From contig JAJEKV010000077.1 of NCBI GenBank assembly GCA_021234155.1, positions 2,919,991 through 2,983,990 on the forward strand: a DNA stretch of 64,000 bases, written 5' to 3'. This DNA comes from Isoetes taiwanensis (Eukaryota > Streptophyta > Lycopodiopsida > Isoetales > Isoetaceae). Below are positions 32,510 through 43,845 of this stretch, piece by piece. The notes below the pieces were generated by a model. It was not told the origin of the DNA. It was given only the letters and a program-made list of their open reading frames with translations, and did no database searches. The position numbers and the translations under genes are program-made. The stretch's first letter is position 1. Every line of letters begins with the position of its first letter.

Positions 32510-34449
32510 GAAGAACTGCGGTCATCAATATATTAAAAGAATGGTAATGTTACAAAGCAAGTGAGGAGGAAGGAGAACTGCCCCAAAGAGACAGCGATAC
32601 CTCGACACTCCACAACAAACTCACGTAAAAACCGCAACCCCACCGGGCCGTACAAACCTAACCATCACCATTTACAACACCCAAGAAGTCCCGCCAAATG
32701 GCAAACTTCCGCTCTACTAATCCCGAACACCGTAAAGCTTTGAAATAGCTTGTACCGAAGTCGAGGAATCGAGAGGGCCGCAGTCGCTAAATCCCCGAAG
32801 ATCCACAACCGCCGCTTCCAAATCAGCCACACCAACCAAGACACGCGACAGATGCAAGGTTTGTCGCCGCAAGAGCGCCAAGCACCAGATACACATGAAG
32901 CAAAGAATCACCGGGCTAGTCAATCTCACCAAACAGAGCCCCGACCCAATCCCAAAGTGCACCGCAAGTGAGGGCATAAAACCGCATAATGCTCCACGCC
33001 TCACGATGAAGGCCACAACAAGGGGCGAGAGGGCTCACACCCGCCTAAACCGACTCACAAGGGCATTCACCCCTCGACACAACAGTTGCACCACCGCCAC
33101 AAAGCACCCTAACCTTCGGTGGGGAAGTGAGCTCCATGTCCACGCCCAAACCGAAGCCATCGAGAACCCGGAAGCCGCAGAGACCACTTGCCCTCAAGGG
33201 GGGGCAGAGTGTCATGAATAGCCAAAGACACCGGAACAAGACCAAGACAAAACAAGAAGACACAACATCCTGGGATGAACCTTCCAAACCTCGCACCACC
33301 ACATCATCCTCGAGGGACAAGAGGTATGTGTAGCGGAATACTCCCCCCGCCACTTGTTTTAGATAGCCCTTGGCCACGCCCCTCAGCGAAAGTGAGCTCG
33401 AAGAACTCCCACTAAGCTAGTCTGACCACCCCAATACCAATCCTCCAAGGTGAGCACAAGAACAGCCTCCAACGCTCAAGCGTCCGGAAGCATGCACACC
33501 GGAGACCAAGGGCAAGCGCAGGGGTAGAGGAACCCACAAGAAAGGAGAAGAGTGGTGGTAAACCGAGGCATAATCTAGCCGGAAAAGCACACGACATGAT
33601 CCCAAGCCCGCAACACCCCCCGTGAGAAAAGGGGATGCATGTGGGAAAGGCCGGAGACCATACAACAAGACGGCTCCCCCAAATGCCAACAATCCACATG
33701 CAACAACAACGGCCTCCCAAATGCCATAGAATGCTCCAAAAGAAACTTGGAACCAACACCTTACTATGCAAGCACCAAAGAAGATGGCCAAGCTCCAAAC
33801 AAACTTGGAGACCAACACCTTACTATGCTTTAACGCCTTCATCATCCCCCACCCCACACAAAATTTCAACAATCTTATCCAAAGCCCCAGATCTTACCCT
33901 CGGGGAGCTAACATCGCAGATGTCCGATACTGAGATGAGTGCTACAAAGTACTAACTTGGCGATAGTGATCCTACCGCCATGGACAACTTGCTACCCTTC
34001 TACCAATTTAGGTGTTTTCGCAACCCTTGCAAAATCTCATCCCACACCCTCCCCATGGAAACATCCCCTCCAAAGGGAATACCCAATGACTTAGTACACA
34101 CATTACCTGGAAGCACCTTCCAAGGGAATAGAGCCAAACAAGGGGGATGCGGAGTTAGCTGGGCCCATAATGCAGCATTTACCCCAATTCAAAAGCATGC
34201 CCGAGGCCAGGGGAGAAAGTATCCAAAGAACCCTTCACATTCCGCGAAATTCTCTCTTCGCCACCAAGAAGAGGAAAGTGTCATCGATTTAACGGTTAAT
34301 AATCACTGGCTACCATCCCCGCATCCAAGCCCATCCACCACCCTCCACTACTGACCAAAAACAATCGGAGACAAGGCCCGCCCACAATCAGAACAAAAAC
34401 GGCCAAAGGGCACCCCCGATGCACCCTCTCGCCTAAGGAGAAAAAGCCG

Positions 34450-35040
34450 GGAGGGTTCACCGGCACACCATCGTGAGCTGCGGCTTTGACCTATGCGACT
34501 TCATGATCGCTCTCAGAAGCGAGGACCACAGCCCAACGCTAACATCATGGCGCATAAGAACTCCCAACGACACTATCATAAGCTTTGGCAAAGTCCAAAT
34601 TTTAAGATACAATGCCTTGACTCGTTTCTCCGGCCCAATAAAGGCCCTCATAAAGGCGGCAACATTAGTCAAAATGTTCCTCCCTAAACAAACCCAGATT
34701 GCACCTTACTAATGGAAGAAGTCAACACCGGCTTCAACTTATCTGCCAGGCTTTTTGGAATAATCTTGTACACAGAGGACAACAAGGAGATAGGCCTCCA
34801 ATCATTAATGGTAGAAGGGCTTAACCTTAGGAATCAAGGAAATGCATGCGGTATTCAAGATCCTATCGCTTTGAGAAGACGGCAAAGAACTCAAGATACA
34901 CGGTACAACGGACTCACCAGCCCACTCCCAATAAGTCTGAAAGAACTCCACCGGGATGCCATCCAGCCCGTGACATTTATCCTTGGCGCGGCACATACAT
35001 GCCTCCGCTAAATCCTCTCTCGAGAGCTCCCCGCCCAAGC
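34450..35040 (-). pseudogene. LINE-3 reverse transcriptase, N-terminal half
   Basis: The frame 35038-34805 reads KDKCHGLDGIPVEFFQTYWE and ends ILNTACISLIPKV. The frame 34672-34457 reads LTNVAAFMRAFIG, KRVKALYLKI and LLRAIMKSHRSKPQL. These are the SPGPDG-P-FYQ-W, ALIPKV and ILTN-QE-V... blocks of plant L1 RT. The catalytic YADD was not located. Confidence 0.75.
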
Positions 35041-35799
35041 TCTCATGCCGGTTGGGAGGAGAATAGATGGCTTAACATGACCCCCAAAACAAGCTCCCCG
35101 CATCTCCTCGCCATAGGGAAGAGTGCGCTGTTCAAAACCCCGAGAAATGAGCATGCACATACCTCTTCAAATCAGCGGATCCTCCAAAGTCCGCCATCGG
35201 GCAAAGCAAGGGACGCCATAGATGCCGTGATATCGCCACGCTTAGCCGCTCTCGAAGAACACCGGATGAACTTGTGTCCCCCTCCTTCAACTGTAAGGGG
35301 CCGCCTTCACATGCGCCCTCTGACTTTAACTCGCTCGAGCAACAATACACCGCAACACTACATTCTCCCTAATGCCATCGAAGGTCATACCCAATCTTCT
35401 CCAACTCCCGATAGAGACCATGCAACTCCCCGCCTCCCGCCGCACATGTCGCCTACCAAAGACCTTGGCAAAACGCTTCACCCCGCCAACACGGTACCAT
35501 ACCGCATATACCCCTTCAGAGATGAAAAGGTATCAAGCCACAACTCCTAGCACCGGGCCGAGAAATCCGACTCCAACCAAAAGCCGGGTGTTCAAACGGA
35601 ACACCGGCCCTAGAGGGCCGAAGGCAACCGCACTCGACCGACAAAACCCGAGGGTAATGGTAAAAAATGGAGGTAGACGTAATGTTACTCCAAAACAAAG
35701 AGGGCACACCATCCAAAGGCGCATGGGGAAGCATAGCATCGGGTCATGCCCGGCATACGCCCGCCCGCACCAATCGCCTATTACAATAGGTGAAAGACA

Positions 35800-36360
35800 A
35801 GTCCCCTGTGGACCTCAACCAAGGCCAAATCACGCGAGAACAAACAAAACCATCGGGTCCCTCTCAAACCCATGCACAACCACGGGTTCTAGAACCAGAG
35901 CGATCCTCTACTCGCTTCTACCATATTGAAGTCCCTAACAAAGAACCAGCGACACGCAACCCACCAAGGGCTCGCAGAACTTATTCCGGATCGTGGCCCA
36001 TAAAGCACCCCCACGAGAAGGTTGATTAGGGGCATAAACATTAACAATCCCCCCTCTTGCCCTCCCTCCAACCACTTAATTATTGCCCACCGACCAAACC
36101 TGCGCTCACGCAGAGTATATGACCCGCACATCCATCCTCCAAGCAATAAGAGTACCCCCACTAGTCCCGAGAAGAAGAAGCAATAGAGACAAACCGCCTA
36201 CCAACCATATTCCGTGGAGCCGGACATATCACCCATGTGACACTTATGCTCCTCAATGCAAACAATATCGACGAATCGCCGGTGCCAAAGAAACACGGGC
36301 CCTCTTACTACTTTGGAGGACCGCACCCTCGCGACATTCCAACCGAGGATCGACCTATTC
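35800..36360 (-). pseudogene. LINE-3 endonuclease
   Basis: On the minus strand the frame opens ILGWNVARVRSSKVV near 36350 (compare ILSWNVRGLG), then VDIVCIEEHK, then SSASPWWVACRWFFVRDFNM (WL..GDFN type) at about 35960-35900. The GDFN glycine is replaced by arginine in this reading. Broken by at least one stop or frameshift. Confidence 0.75.
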
Positions 36361-36438
36361 ATCCGGGAGGAGAAGTGTCAAGCCCCACATGCCTACCCAC
36401 CGGGCCATCACCAACTCCACGAGAGGCATCATCTAGAG

Positions 36439-37744
36439 ACAAAAATATATAGTTAGATTGGTAGCAAAATGTTTCTCATAGAAGACTAGATTATGATAAA
36501 ACATTTTCTTCAATAGTCAAATTGTCAAGTATCAGGATGCTACTGGCTTTTGCTAATGCTAAAGATCTCGAAATACATCACATGGATGTAAGCACTACAT
36601 TCTCTAATGCAAATTAGATGAAGAATTTTTATGAAACAAGGTAAGGGTTTGAAGTTGGAAATAATCTAGTGTGGAAGCTAAATAGCACACTATTCGGGCT
36701 GAAATAGGCCCCTTGTCAATGGTATATTTGCATGGATAAATATCTCAGTGAAAAGAATTTCTCAAAACTACAAATAGATGGCATTATATGTATTTTGAAA
36801 CAAGGAGTTAGTTATTGCACTATTGCCTTATATGTTGATGATTGCATCATGGTTGCTAATGCCTTGACATGTTTGGATAAGTGCAAGGCAGTGCTCAAAG
36901 AAAAGTTAGATTTAGGGGAACTCAAAAGATTTTAAAAATCAAGTGCACAAGAAGTCCGACACTCAACCAAAAGTCAAATATTCAAGATATGGTAAAAGCG
37001 TTGGATTGGAATTTTTAAAGGCAAGATACTCATCTAGTCTCTAATCGTAGGATCTCAGAAAGATGTTGAAGAAATGGAAGGGGCACTTTACAGAGAACTA
37101 ATAGGATGCCTACTATATGCATTTAACTGCACCAGACCTAATATTGCATTCTCAATAAGTCTACTAAATAGATACTCGAATAATCCAGGGAAAATGCAAT
37201 AGACAACTGCAAAAAGAGTCTTGAAATTTTTGAAAGAAACTCAAGATCAATGCATTTGCTATTCTAGTGAAGATTTGACTCTTACAAGCTATTGTGATGC
37301 AGGCTGGGCATCAGACCTAGATTATAGGATATCCACTTCAGGATTTTCAATTCAACTTGGAGGTGCATCAATTGCATGGAAATTTAAGAAGCAATCCAGT
37401 ATTGCAATGTCATCACCGGAAGGTTTGAATATACCGATAATCTTGTTGTTGCTAAGGAAATTATATGAACCAGAAGGTTGTTAGATGAACTTGGTATTGT
37501 TCAAACGGATCCTACTATTTTGCTAAGTGATAGTCAGAGTTATATAGTCATTACTAAGAATTCAATTTTGCACCAAAGGACCAAACACATTGAGCTTCAC
37601 ATACATTTCATAAGAAAAATGGTTAGCAAGAAATATATTACAATCATATAAGTTGTTGCACAGGATCAAGTTGCAGATATCTTCACAAAAGCATTGCCTA
37701 CAATGAAGTTCAATAAGTTGAAACATTTACTTGGAGTTAGATGA
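36439..37744 (+). pseudogene. Copia reverse transcriptase and RNase H (continuation)
   Basis: After LINE-3 the RT resumes with YIVRLVAK, DYDKTFSSIVKLSSIRMLLA and LEIHHMDVSTTFSNA. Next come TIALYVDDCIMVAN with YVDD at 36831-36842, EEMEGALYRELIGCL-type linker near 37070, and RNase H with DAGWASDLDYRISTSGF (about 37300) and FKKQSSIAMSS (37384). It ends with TKHIELHIHFIRKMVSKKY and DIFTKALPTMKFNKLKHLLGV to the stop at 37742. Interior stops make it inactive. Inverted relative at 10230-11281. Confidence 0.9.
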
Positions 37745-38457
37745 GAAAATGTGTCATAGGACTCTTGTGAAATATATATGAATATAAAATGCAAGGTTAA
37801 CAGTCAAAATTTTAGTAAGTTGAGTTTTACATCGATCTTGTACATGCATGCAACATATAGTTCAGAGGCAACATGATGCATGCAATATATAATTCAGAGG
37901 GGACATGATGCAAAAGATTACTCAGGTCAATGATGTTGAATATATTATGCACAAAAGGTTAAGAAAAGTGATTTGTATTCAGCGCAAAAGGTAAGATGGG
38001 TAATTTGCCTCAGTTAAACTGCTTAACACGAAAATAATCTGAAGAGGGAATGTTGTAGTGTGTCAGATCACATTATCCATATCGTATTGTCTGTGTAGGA
38101 AAATTGCAATGGTACCTAGAATGTGATGTCATTATGCTCAATGGTACCTAAATTGTTATAAGATACTAGAGAGATGAATATTGCTTCTTTAGGGCATTGT
38201 GTTGGGCAAATTGTCCTGAGCTAAACAAATATTTGAAATCTCGGTGAAGGAATCGCCAGATTCTACCTTTCTAGCTCCATAACCGTCGGACTAGCAGTGT
38301 CAAATCGTCTACAGTGTTTTGGTCAATAACAAAGTTACAATGTTGTGCTATAATGATTGAGGTTTCTTGATGGTCTAAGATTAATATTACTTGATATTTA
38401 GTTCAGCTCCAAAGATATGCTCGATAAATTCAAAGACTAACTGGCTAGTTGAAATTG
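37745..38457 (+). mobile_element. Copia 3' untranslated region, polypurine-like tract and partial 3' LTR
   Basis: After the pol stop, about 300 bp of non-coding sequence ends in GAAGAGGGAA (38041-38050), a polypurine-like tract, followed by TGTTGTAGTGTG, a typical Copia LTR start. The LTR would run from 38051 and is cut by the block B boundary at 38458. No 5' LTR of the same sequence was seen. Confidence 0.55.
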
Positions 38458-39608
38458 AGTGATAGAATTACTTCATTGGTGAGAAGTGCAGAACCTCGAT
38501 GAACATCAAACATGAGATTGGTGGAATGATTTTGATATAACGAACATCGCTCCCTATGCAACTTCAGAATTAGCCCAAGTGCTTTGATGACATGGCAAAA
38601 AGGATAGACACGTGTCATGCTAACATGGCATTTGACATTGTAAACATTTTTGGTCTTGAAGAAGGCTTTTTCAACTAGTTTAATCCAAAGTGAATGGTTG
38701 ATGGAGCAAATCGAGGCTGAAAAATAGGTTTAAACGCAGTATGCAAGAATCGACATAAGAGGATGGAAAAATAGGCCGAATGACATGGAATCCTTGCATT
38801 AGCAGAACTTCTAAATCTTCTAATCTTCAAGTCGACTTGTAAAAACTACTCACGTGATTTCTCTCAAATCTTTTATGGATGTGTTGCAACTTTGAATGCG
38901 ATTCAATGATGAATAATCCTATAAAATGGAAAAACTTTAGTTGTTGCTAAATCCTGGCAACTGGATGCCCAAAAGAAAATAATTGGCAAGGACTTTTTAA
39001 TCCATGACCTCTTGGTCTTCATGAACGTTAAAAATTTTATTCTATTCTATTCTATTCTATTTTTAGTCAATGTTCTTGCTAGTATGGGAAGATATAGCTA
39101 GCATGATAAGGGAGTGAAGAAATGACAATGTAACAGGGGTTAGAATGGAGATATAGGTCAATGAATGTTTGCAAATGATGAAAATATATGGTGTATGAGC
39201 ATACAGACCTATAAACGGAAACACTGTTAGTATGAAAATGAGCTGCCATATTTGATGGAATGTTGAATGGTAGCAATGATGGAGGGAGTGAGTGAAAAAT
39301 GACTCAAGTATCTTATAAAAGGCAGGTCAACTGTGAAAACGGGTGTCATAATCAACCAAGCAAAGACCTAAAAGAAGAAGGAATTATTTTGGGAGGTCGA
39401 AGTTTAAGATCAACTCTAATGTTTTGATAAATTATCTCAAGGGAACAAAAATCCATATAACCCAATGTAATATATAAATTTAAGGGGCCTTCTTAAAAGT
39501 TTAAATGTCTATTTGGGGAAAAAAAAAAAAAAGGTCGATCATCAAGCTTTGGAACATTAGAAAGATGGAACTCTAATATTTTTGATAAAGAAATTATTTT
39601 TTAAGTTA

Positions 39609-39848
39609 CTAATATGTATTTATTTGTAAAACATGCACAGAAGTTCCTTCTTGTAGGTTCACAGATCCATTATCAACAATTATTTTCACAATCCTATAAA
39701 ATGCATTAAGGATGTTGGATGTACTACTACTGTTGGTGGTTTGTATCTTAAGGGCACTAGAACTTGTAAGAGTTTCCTCCAACCTATTCAGCTTTCCACC
39801 CAACCCTTTGACTAAAGCCATGTCATTTCTATTCAATACTCTAAACAA
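39609..39848 (-). CDS. Unrecognised ORF, block B copy of the 17.3-17.6 kb ORF
   Basis: 79 residues, GLGGKLNRLEETLTSSSALK and NILNAFYRIVKIIVDNGSVN, with six differences from A over about 60 residues. The distal sequence that A retains is shortened here (39530-39610), with an extra deletion. Family unknown. Confidence 0.35.
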   Translation of the reverse strand: MFRVLNRNDMALVKGLGGKLNRLEETLTSSSALKIQTTNSSSTSNILNAFYRIVKIIVDNGSVNLQEGTSVHVLQINTY

Positions 39849-40468
39849 TAAACATTATTTATTGAACAAAATCAAAATTATTGCATTTCATTTGCTACGT
39901 ATTAGCAACTCAAAGTATTGATGAGATATATCAAGCACCCATTTTTTAAACAATGTTTAAAACTACACTTAGCCTTTAGATATTTTCATAGCGAACTTAT
40001 AACTCACAACAACACCATTTCCTACATATGCCTATATAGACACAAAAAATGCACTCTAAAGGACAAATTCATAGCTAAAAAGATGTCGGAAATAGAAAAT
40101 GCTAATTCCAGAAAAAGGAATACATTGGTCTGAAAGAATAAATGTACAAGTTGATCGACGGAGCCAATGTTGATGCAACATCAATACCCCGTTGCATTTG
40201 GTCTCTCCAAAACATAAAGTATTAACTTCCATCTTAAAAAATTTGAAAGAATAACTGGAGTAATTCTTGCTTCCCCAAGTCTTTCATAGAATTAGTCCTT
40301 ATCCTTTGCATAACCTTCACAAATTGGGATATTCCTTTTGATGTTTTAAAAGCAACCATATCTCACATGTCACCATTCACTTTTCTCTTAATCACGTTGC
40401 TCTTCTTAGGTTTTGATGAAGATGCCTCTATATCCATAGCTCTCTATTTGTGCTATGACACTCGAATA

Positions 40469-41710
40469 CTAAGAGCATGCTATTACAAAAGGGGACACTC
40501 TGAGAACATTCACCTTTTGATGAAGAATTTGAGAAGATTCTCTCTTATCACCGAATGTTCTCCAAGCTTGTGAAAGTTTAGTGCGCTTGGCATCATTTTC
40601 TTCTCCAACTAGCTTCCTTTTTCTGCTTTTCTGATCATCCACTGCATCATCATTTGTAGCAACACCAACAGTTGGATAACAAGGATAGAAGATGGGAAAG
40701 CAAGTTATAGGATAATCTTGTTCCTCTGGACGCTTCCAGACATACTGAGCAGCTTGCAGCCAATTAGGGTGCACTAAGAAATGTCCCTTTGCCTTTGCCC
40801 ATGTGATCTTCTCTTCATCAATGTCATCTACGCAGGATATGACATGGGTGACTGAGATATCCATATCATCATGCCACGTTGCACCAAGAGCCTTTGTCTG
40901 GTGCTTCAAGAAATCCCTAAGTCGTTTACTCACTCCATCAAAGAGAACATGGCAACCTTTTAGCACTCTTTTCTTCATCTTTTGCACCACTTGAGTAACA
41001 CTAATATCTTCATCTGATGATTTAAAGAATTCTTCATGTACCTTGCGAAGGACGTCGAGTATTCTAGCAAGATTGCCTTCGATTTCGCTCTCATCCCTAT
41101 GTTGTTGAGTTAAAGAAGGCTCTTCAAGTTTGAAGTCCTTGCAACTAGAGCTGAAAAAATGATAACGTTCCACCTCCAACAAGTTGGCTTGATGTTGTGG
41201 CCACATTTTTTTTGAATCATCAAGTATCAAAGTGGCATGTTCTACTCCAAGAAAGGCGTCCAAGTTCTTGCATTTCTTACCATGACTGGAGATGACTCTC
41301 CCTTGAAAATACTGCAGCTCAGGATCGAGTAAACCAGCCATGGCTAAAGCATAACTCATCTCACCCATGGTATGTATATACAACTCGAACATCTGGCTGG
41401 CCTCCTCCAGAAACTGGTGCACGAAAGGACGAAGCTTTGTCCAATACTTCCAATGATCTAAATGGTAAAACTGGTCTGATCCTTGCACAATATCAGCGTT
41501 GATTACTTTCCTCTGACGTGAAAAATAATTTTGCAAGATATACTCTTTTTCTTCAGCTTCCAACTGGTCGATGCCAACACTGTTGAGAAGGGTGTGATCT
41601 AAGTCAAGAACAAGATACAGCTTCTTTTGTGCGAGAAGTTGTTCGAGCTCCATATTGCGTTCCAGAGCTGCCTCTACGGCATCCAATTCCATGGCTCCGA
41701 CTATTTCCAT
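40469..41710 (-). CDS. CPL4-like RNA polymerase II C-terminal domain phosphatase (FCP1/SCP fold plus BRCT), intact 413 codons
   Basis: Removes phosphate from the heptad-repeat tail of RNA polymerase II in the nucleus. An FCPH catalytic domain spans about residues 30-205. It has the aspartyl-phosphatase signature D36-L-D38-H-T40, TKLRPFVHQFLEEAS at 91-105, LILDDSKK with D164/D165, and RYHFFSSSCKDF at 182-193. A BRCT domain follows at about 248-328 (KRVLKGCHVLFDGV; LGATW; HVISCVDD; WLQAAQYVW). A basic, nuclear-localisation-like stretch KSRKRK lies in the last 60 residues. The order FCPH-BRCT is that of plant CPL4, but the cysteine-rich N-terminus of CPL4 is missing and there is no intron. The last ~15 residues after SSQILHQ may be read-through. 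The start is the first ATG before EIVGAMELDAVEA; a second in-frame ATG is 6 codons on. Confidence 0.88.
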   Translation of the reverse strand: MEIVGAMELDAVEAALERNMELEQLLAQKKLYLVLDLDHTLLNSVGIDQLEAEEKEYILQNYFSRQRKVINADIVQGSDQFYHLDHWKYWTKLRPFVHQFLEEASQMFELYIHTMGEMSYALAMAGLLDPELQYFQGRVISSHGKKCKNLDAFLGVEHATLILDDSKKMWPQHQANLLEVERYHFFSSSCKDFKLEEPSLTQQHRDESEIEGNLARILDVLRKVHEEFFKSSDEDISVTQVVQKMKKRVLKGCHVLFDGVSKRLRDFLKHQTKALGATWHDDMDISVTHVISCVDDIDEEKITWAKAKGHFLVHPNWLQAAQYVWKRPEEQDYPITCFPIFYPCYPTVGVATNDDAVDDQKSRKRKLVGEENDAKRTKLSQAWRTFGDKRESSQILHQKVNVLRVSPFVIACS

Positions 41711-42179
41711 CGCTTTGTCTCGTAAGTAATCTTGCCTGGTAAATGCGCGAACACACAGGTACGTTTTTCTAGTTAATTAGGCCCGTCATACCTTTCTTAG
41801 ATATTTTGCACTTTTTGATCTAAAGGCCCAGATCATTGCCTTTTCCACGAATGTAGGGCGAAAAAATGGATGTCTTTGGGTTTAGATTAGCTTTTGAGAA
41901 ATGCCATTCTAGGCGGAATGTAGAACGACAGTGTGAAAATAGTCATGTCTTCTCAAAATAGTTGTGTCTTTTCCAAAATAAGCTTTTGAGAAATGCCATA
42001 CACGATAGATTTTCACAATTATCGGCCATTTTGATTTCTCTATCTGCTTTTAACAGTGTGCTAACAGCGTGCTGTATTTTCATTTACTCTAGCCAAGTTT
42101 CCTTTTGTTCAATTAACAGCCCCTTTGTTTCTTTTGTCCAAAGAATTTTGTACTAATGCATAGTTCTACCGTAGCTCTT

Positions 42180-43130
42180 TTTGCTGCTTCAACTTGTGCA
42201 TGAAATCATTGTTCCAGATTTTGGAGAAGAAATCCTTTGATGTTGATAGAGCATTGACAACATCTATGGAAGGAATTTTTGTACGATTTCTTGAAGAGCA
42301 TTGGCAAGAAGGTCCACAATGTTGCTGTTATTTTGAGGTGCTTTTCTGTCCCTCATGAACTATATTTTGTAACAGTTCAAGTATCATCTAAAAGATATTT
42401 GCTTAGCAGCATTCTAGAGTAATCCAAACATCTGGAGACCCAAGATGCATGTCTGCGGAGGGGAGATAAGACATATGTTGATCATAGTCGCATCCCATCC
42501 ATGGTAATAACGATATTCTACTGTTTACCAGCAAGTAAACTTTTAGAGTAAATCGTGTAATTCCTTTCCATGCATCTTATATTTCTTATGCTGATTTCAT
42601 CTTTACTTCACGTATTGGCAGTAAAAAAACTAATATATTTCTACATGGTAAACTTAGTTAAACATTTTCCTTTATAGAATTCAATTGTTCATGTGATTAA
42701 AGACCATATTTGTAGATAGGCTCAAGCTCTAAGATGGTGCGTTGGTTGCAGAATCTCTAACACGTGAACATGACACAACAGCTTGCATCTGCAATATTTT
42801 GCTTATTTTATCACTCACGTCAATATTCATCCCTGCCCAGCTCCTTGTGCATGAGCCGGGTCCATATGGAACTCTTGAAATCATGCGAGAATGTTGCCTT
42901 TGTCAGATTTGAGTCTGCTCCAACTTCTAGCACAGGTAAAAGAATACCCACATAGATTTGGTCATGATCCATCTCAACTTATCTATGTCGTGTTTCAGGA
43001 TTTTGCATTGGAAGCCATGGGGGTTGTAAGTGAACATACACAGAGGCAAGAACCAACTGGAACTTTATTGCCTCAAATTGGCTTTAAAAAAGGGCCTTTT
43101 CTCTATTGTTAAGGTCTACTAGATTGTGCA
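42180..43130 (+). other. Block B copies of the exon-like segments 20.2-21.1 kb
   Basis: 42219-42420 repeats the ILEKKSFDVDRALTTSMEGI segment with substitutions, and 42764-43112 repeats CENVAFVRFESAPTSSTGK and YPHRFGHDPSQLIYVV. Small indels differ from A (an extra T near 42344; loss of 9 bp near 43039). Product unknown. Confidence 0.35.
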
Positions 43131-43414
43131 TGGATTTTATCCGTGAACCACTTTTGGCATACAAGATTATGTTGTTGAAGTGAAAATAAATTTCAAAGTA
43201 GTGCAAACAAGATCGAGATAAGATTATTTTGTTGAAGTGAAAATAAATTTCAAAGTGCAAACAAGATGATATGTTTTAACAGGTTAGTATTTCTTGCCTA
43301 GAGCAACATGCGATCTTTGCTTTGTGCAGAATAAACTCAGTCTATGACTTGTATGAAAAATAGGGGAACTAGAAGACATCATGGTACCATTGCCAAGGTG
43401 GAAGGTTCAATATT

Positions 43415-43845
43415 AGGATAGTATCTGGATGAACATGTTAATGGCTCTTCTCTTACCATTCAATGGTTGCCCGATGTTGTGGAGCTACCAGGCAAAGATT
43501 GTTCCATCCAGCACCTCCTTCTTAGAATGCATACTGCGGATATGCTTGCTTTTCTTCGACCTTAGGCAAGTCATCACTGTATGTGTGGCCTCAAAATGTC
43601 AAACGAGTCTGGATGCTACGTACACATTCCAGGTAATTAAATTATTTCCTTATGATCGTTTGAATTTTTTATTTTGATTTAATCTCTTTGGAATGCAGGT
43701 TGGCTGGTTTGATTTCTTTGCAGTTTGCTGGGATAATCTTGGCATTCTTCCACTAGTGAAATACATGTCGAATAGTTTTAGAAGCGTAAACCAAGAATCC
43801 ATTAAACCAGTACTGTTTTGTAGTTGGAGCCATAGCATCTCTTAA
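43415..43845 (+). other. Exon-like segments, product unknown
   Basis: 43420-43563 reads LTIQWLPDVVELPGKD and CSIQHLLLRMHTADMLAFL. After GGAATGCAG (acceptor-like), 43699-43842 reads VGWFDFFAVCWDNLGIL, VKYMSNSFRSVNQESIKP and ends at a stop. Only the first piece survives in A, because the deletion junction lies at 43580. Likely neighbouring exons of one gene on the strand opposite the phosphatase, but I cannot name it. Confidence 0.35.

Larger units (their letters stand above)
32481..36438 (-). mobile_element. LINE-3: L1-type retrotransposon inserted in Copia RT, minus strand, 5'-truncated
   Basis: A 3.96-kb insert flanked by 13-14 bp target-site duplications. It has a 29-nt poly(T) on the plus strand at 32481-32509, which is the element's poly(A) tail. 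It is visibly more GC-rich than its surroundings. On the minus strand an endonuclease starts near 36350, RT lies at about 35040-34450, and C-terminal sequence runs to about 32600. ORF1 is absent, so the element is 5'-truncated just ahead of the endonuclease. Frames are shifted often in spite of the fresh-looking ends, another sign of sequence error. Confidence 0.92.

Noticed and set aside
32717-33872. Long minus-strand ORFs in LINE-3 as independent genes
   Set aside because: They lie inside the LINE between RT and poly(A) and are compositionally like the rest of the element.
34846-35929. Long plus-strand ORFs (234 and 185 codons), proline- and threonine-rich
   Set aside because: They are antisense to the LINE-3 reverse transcriptase and endonuclease; their composition follows from the GC-rich complementary strand.
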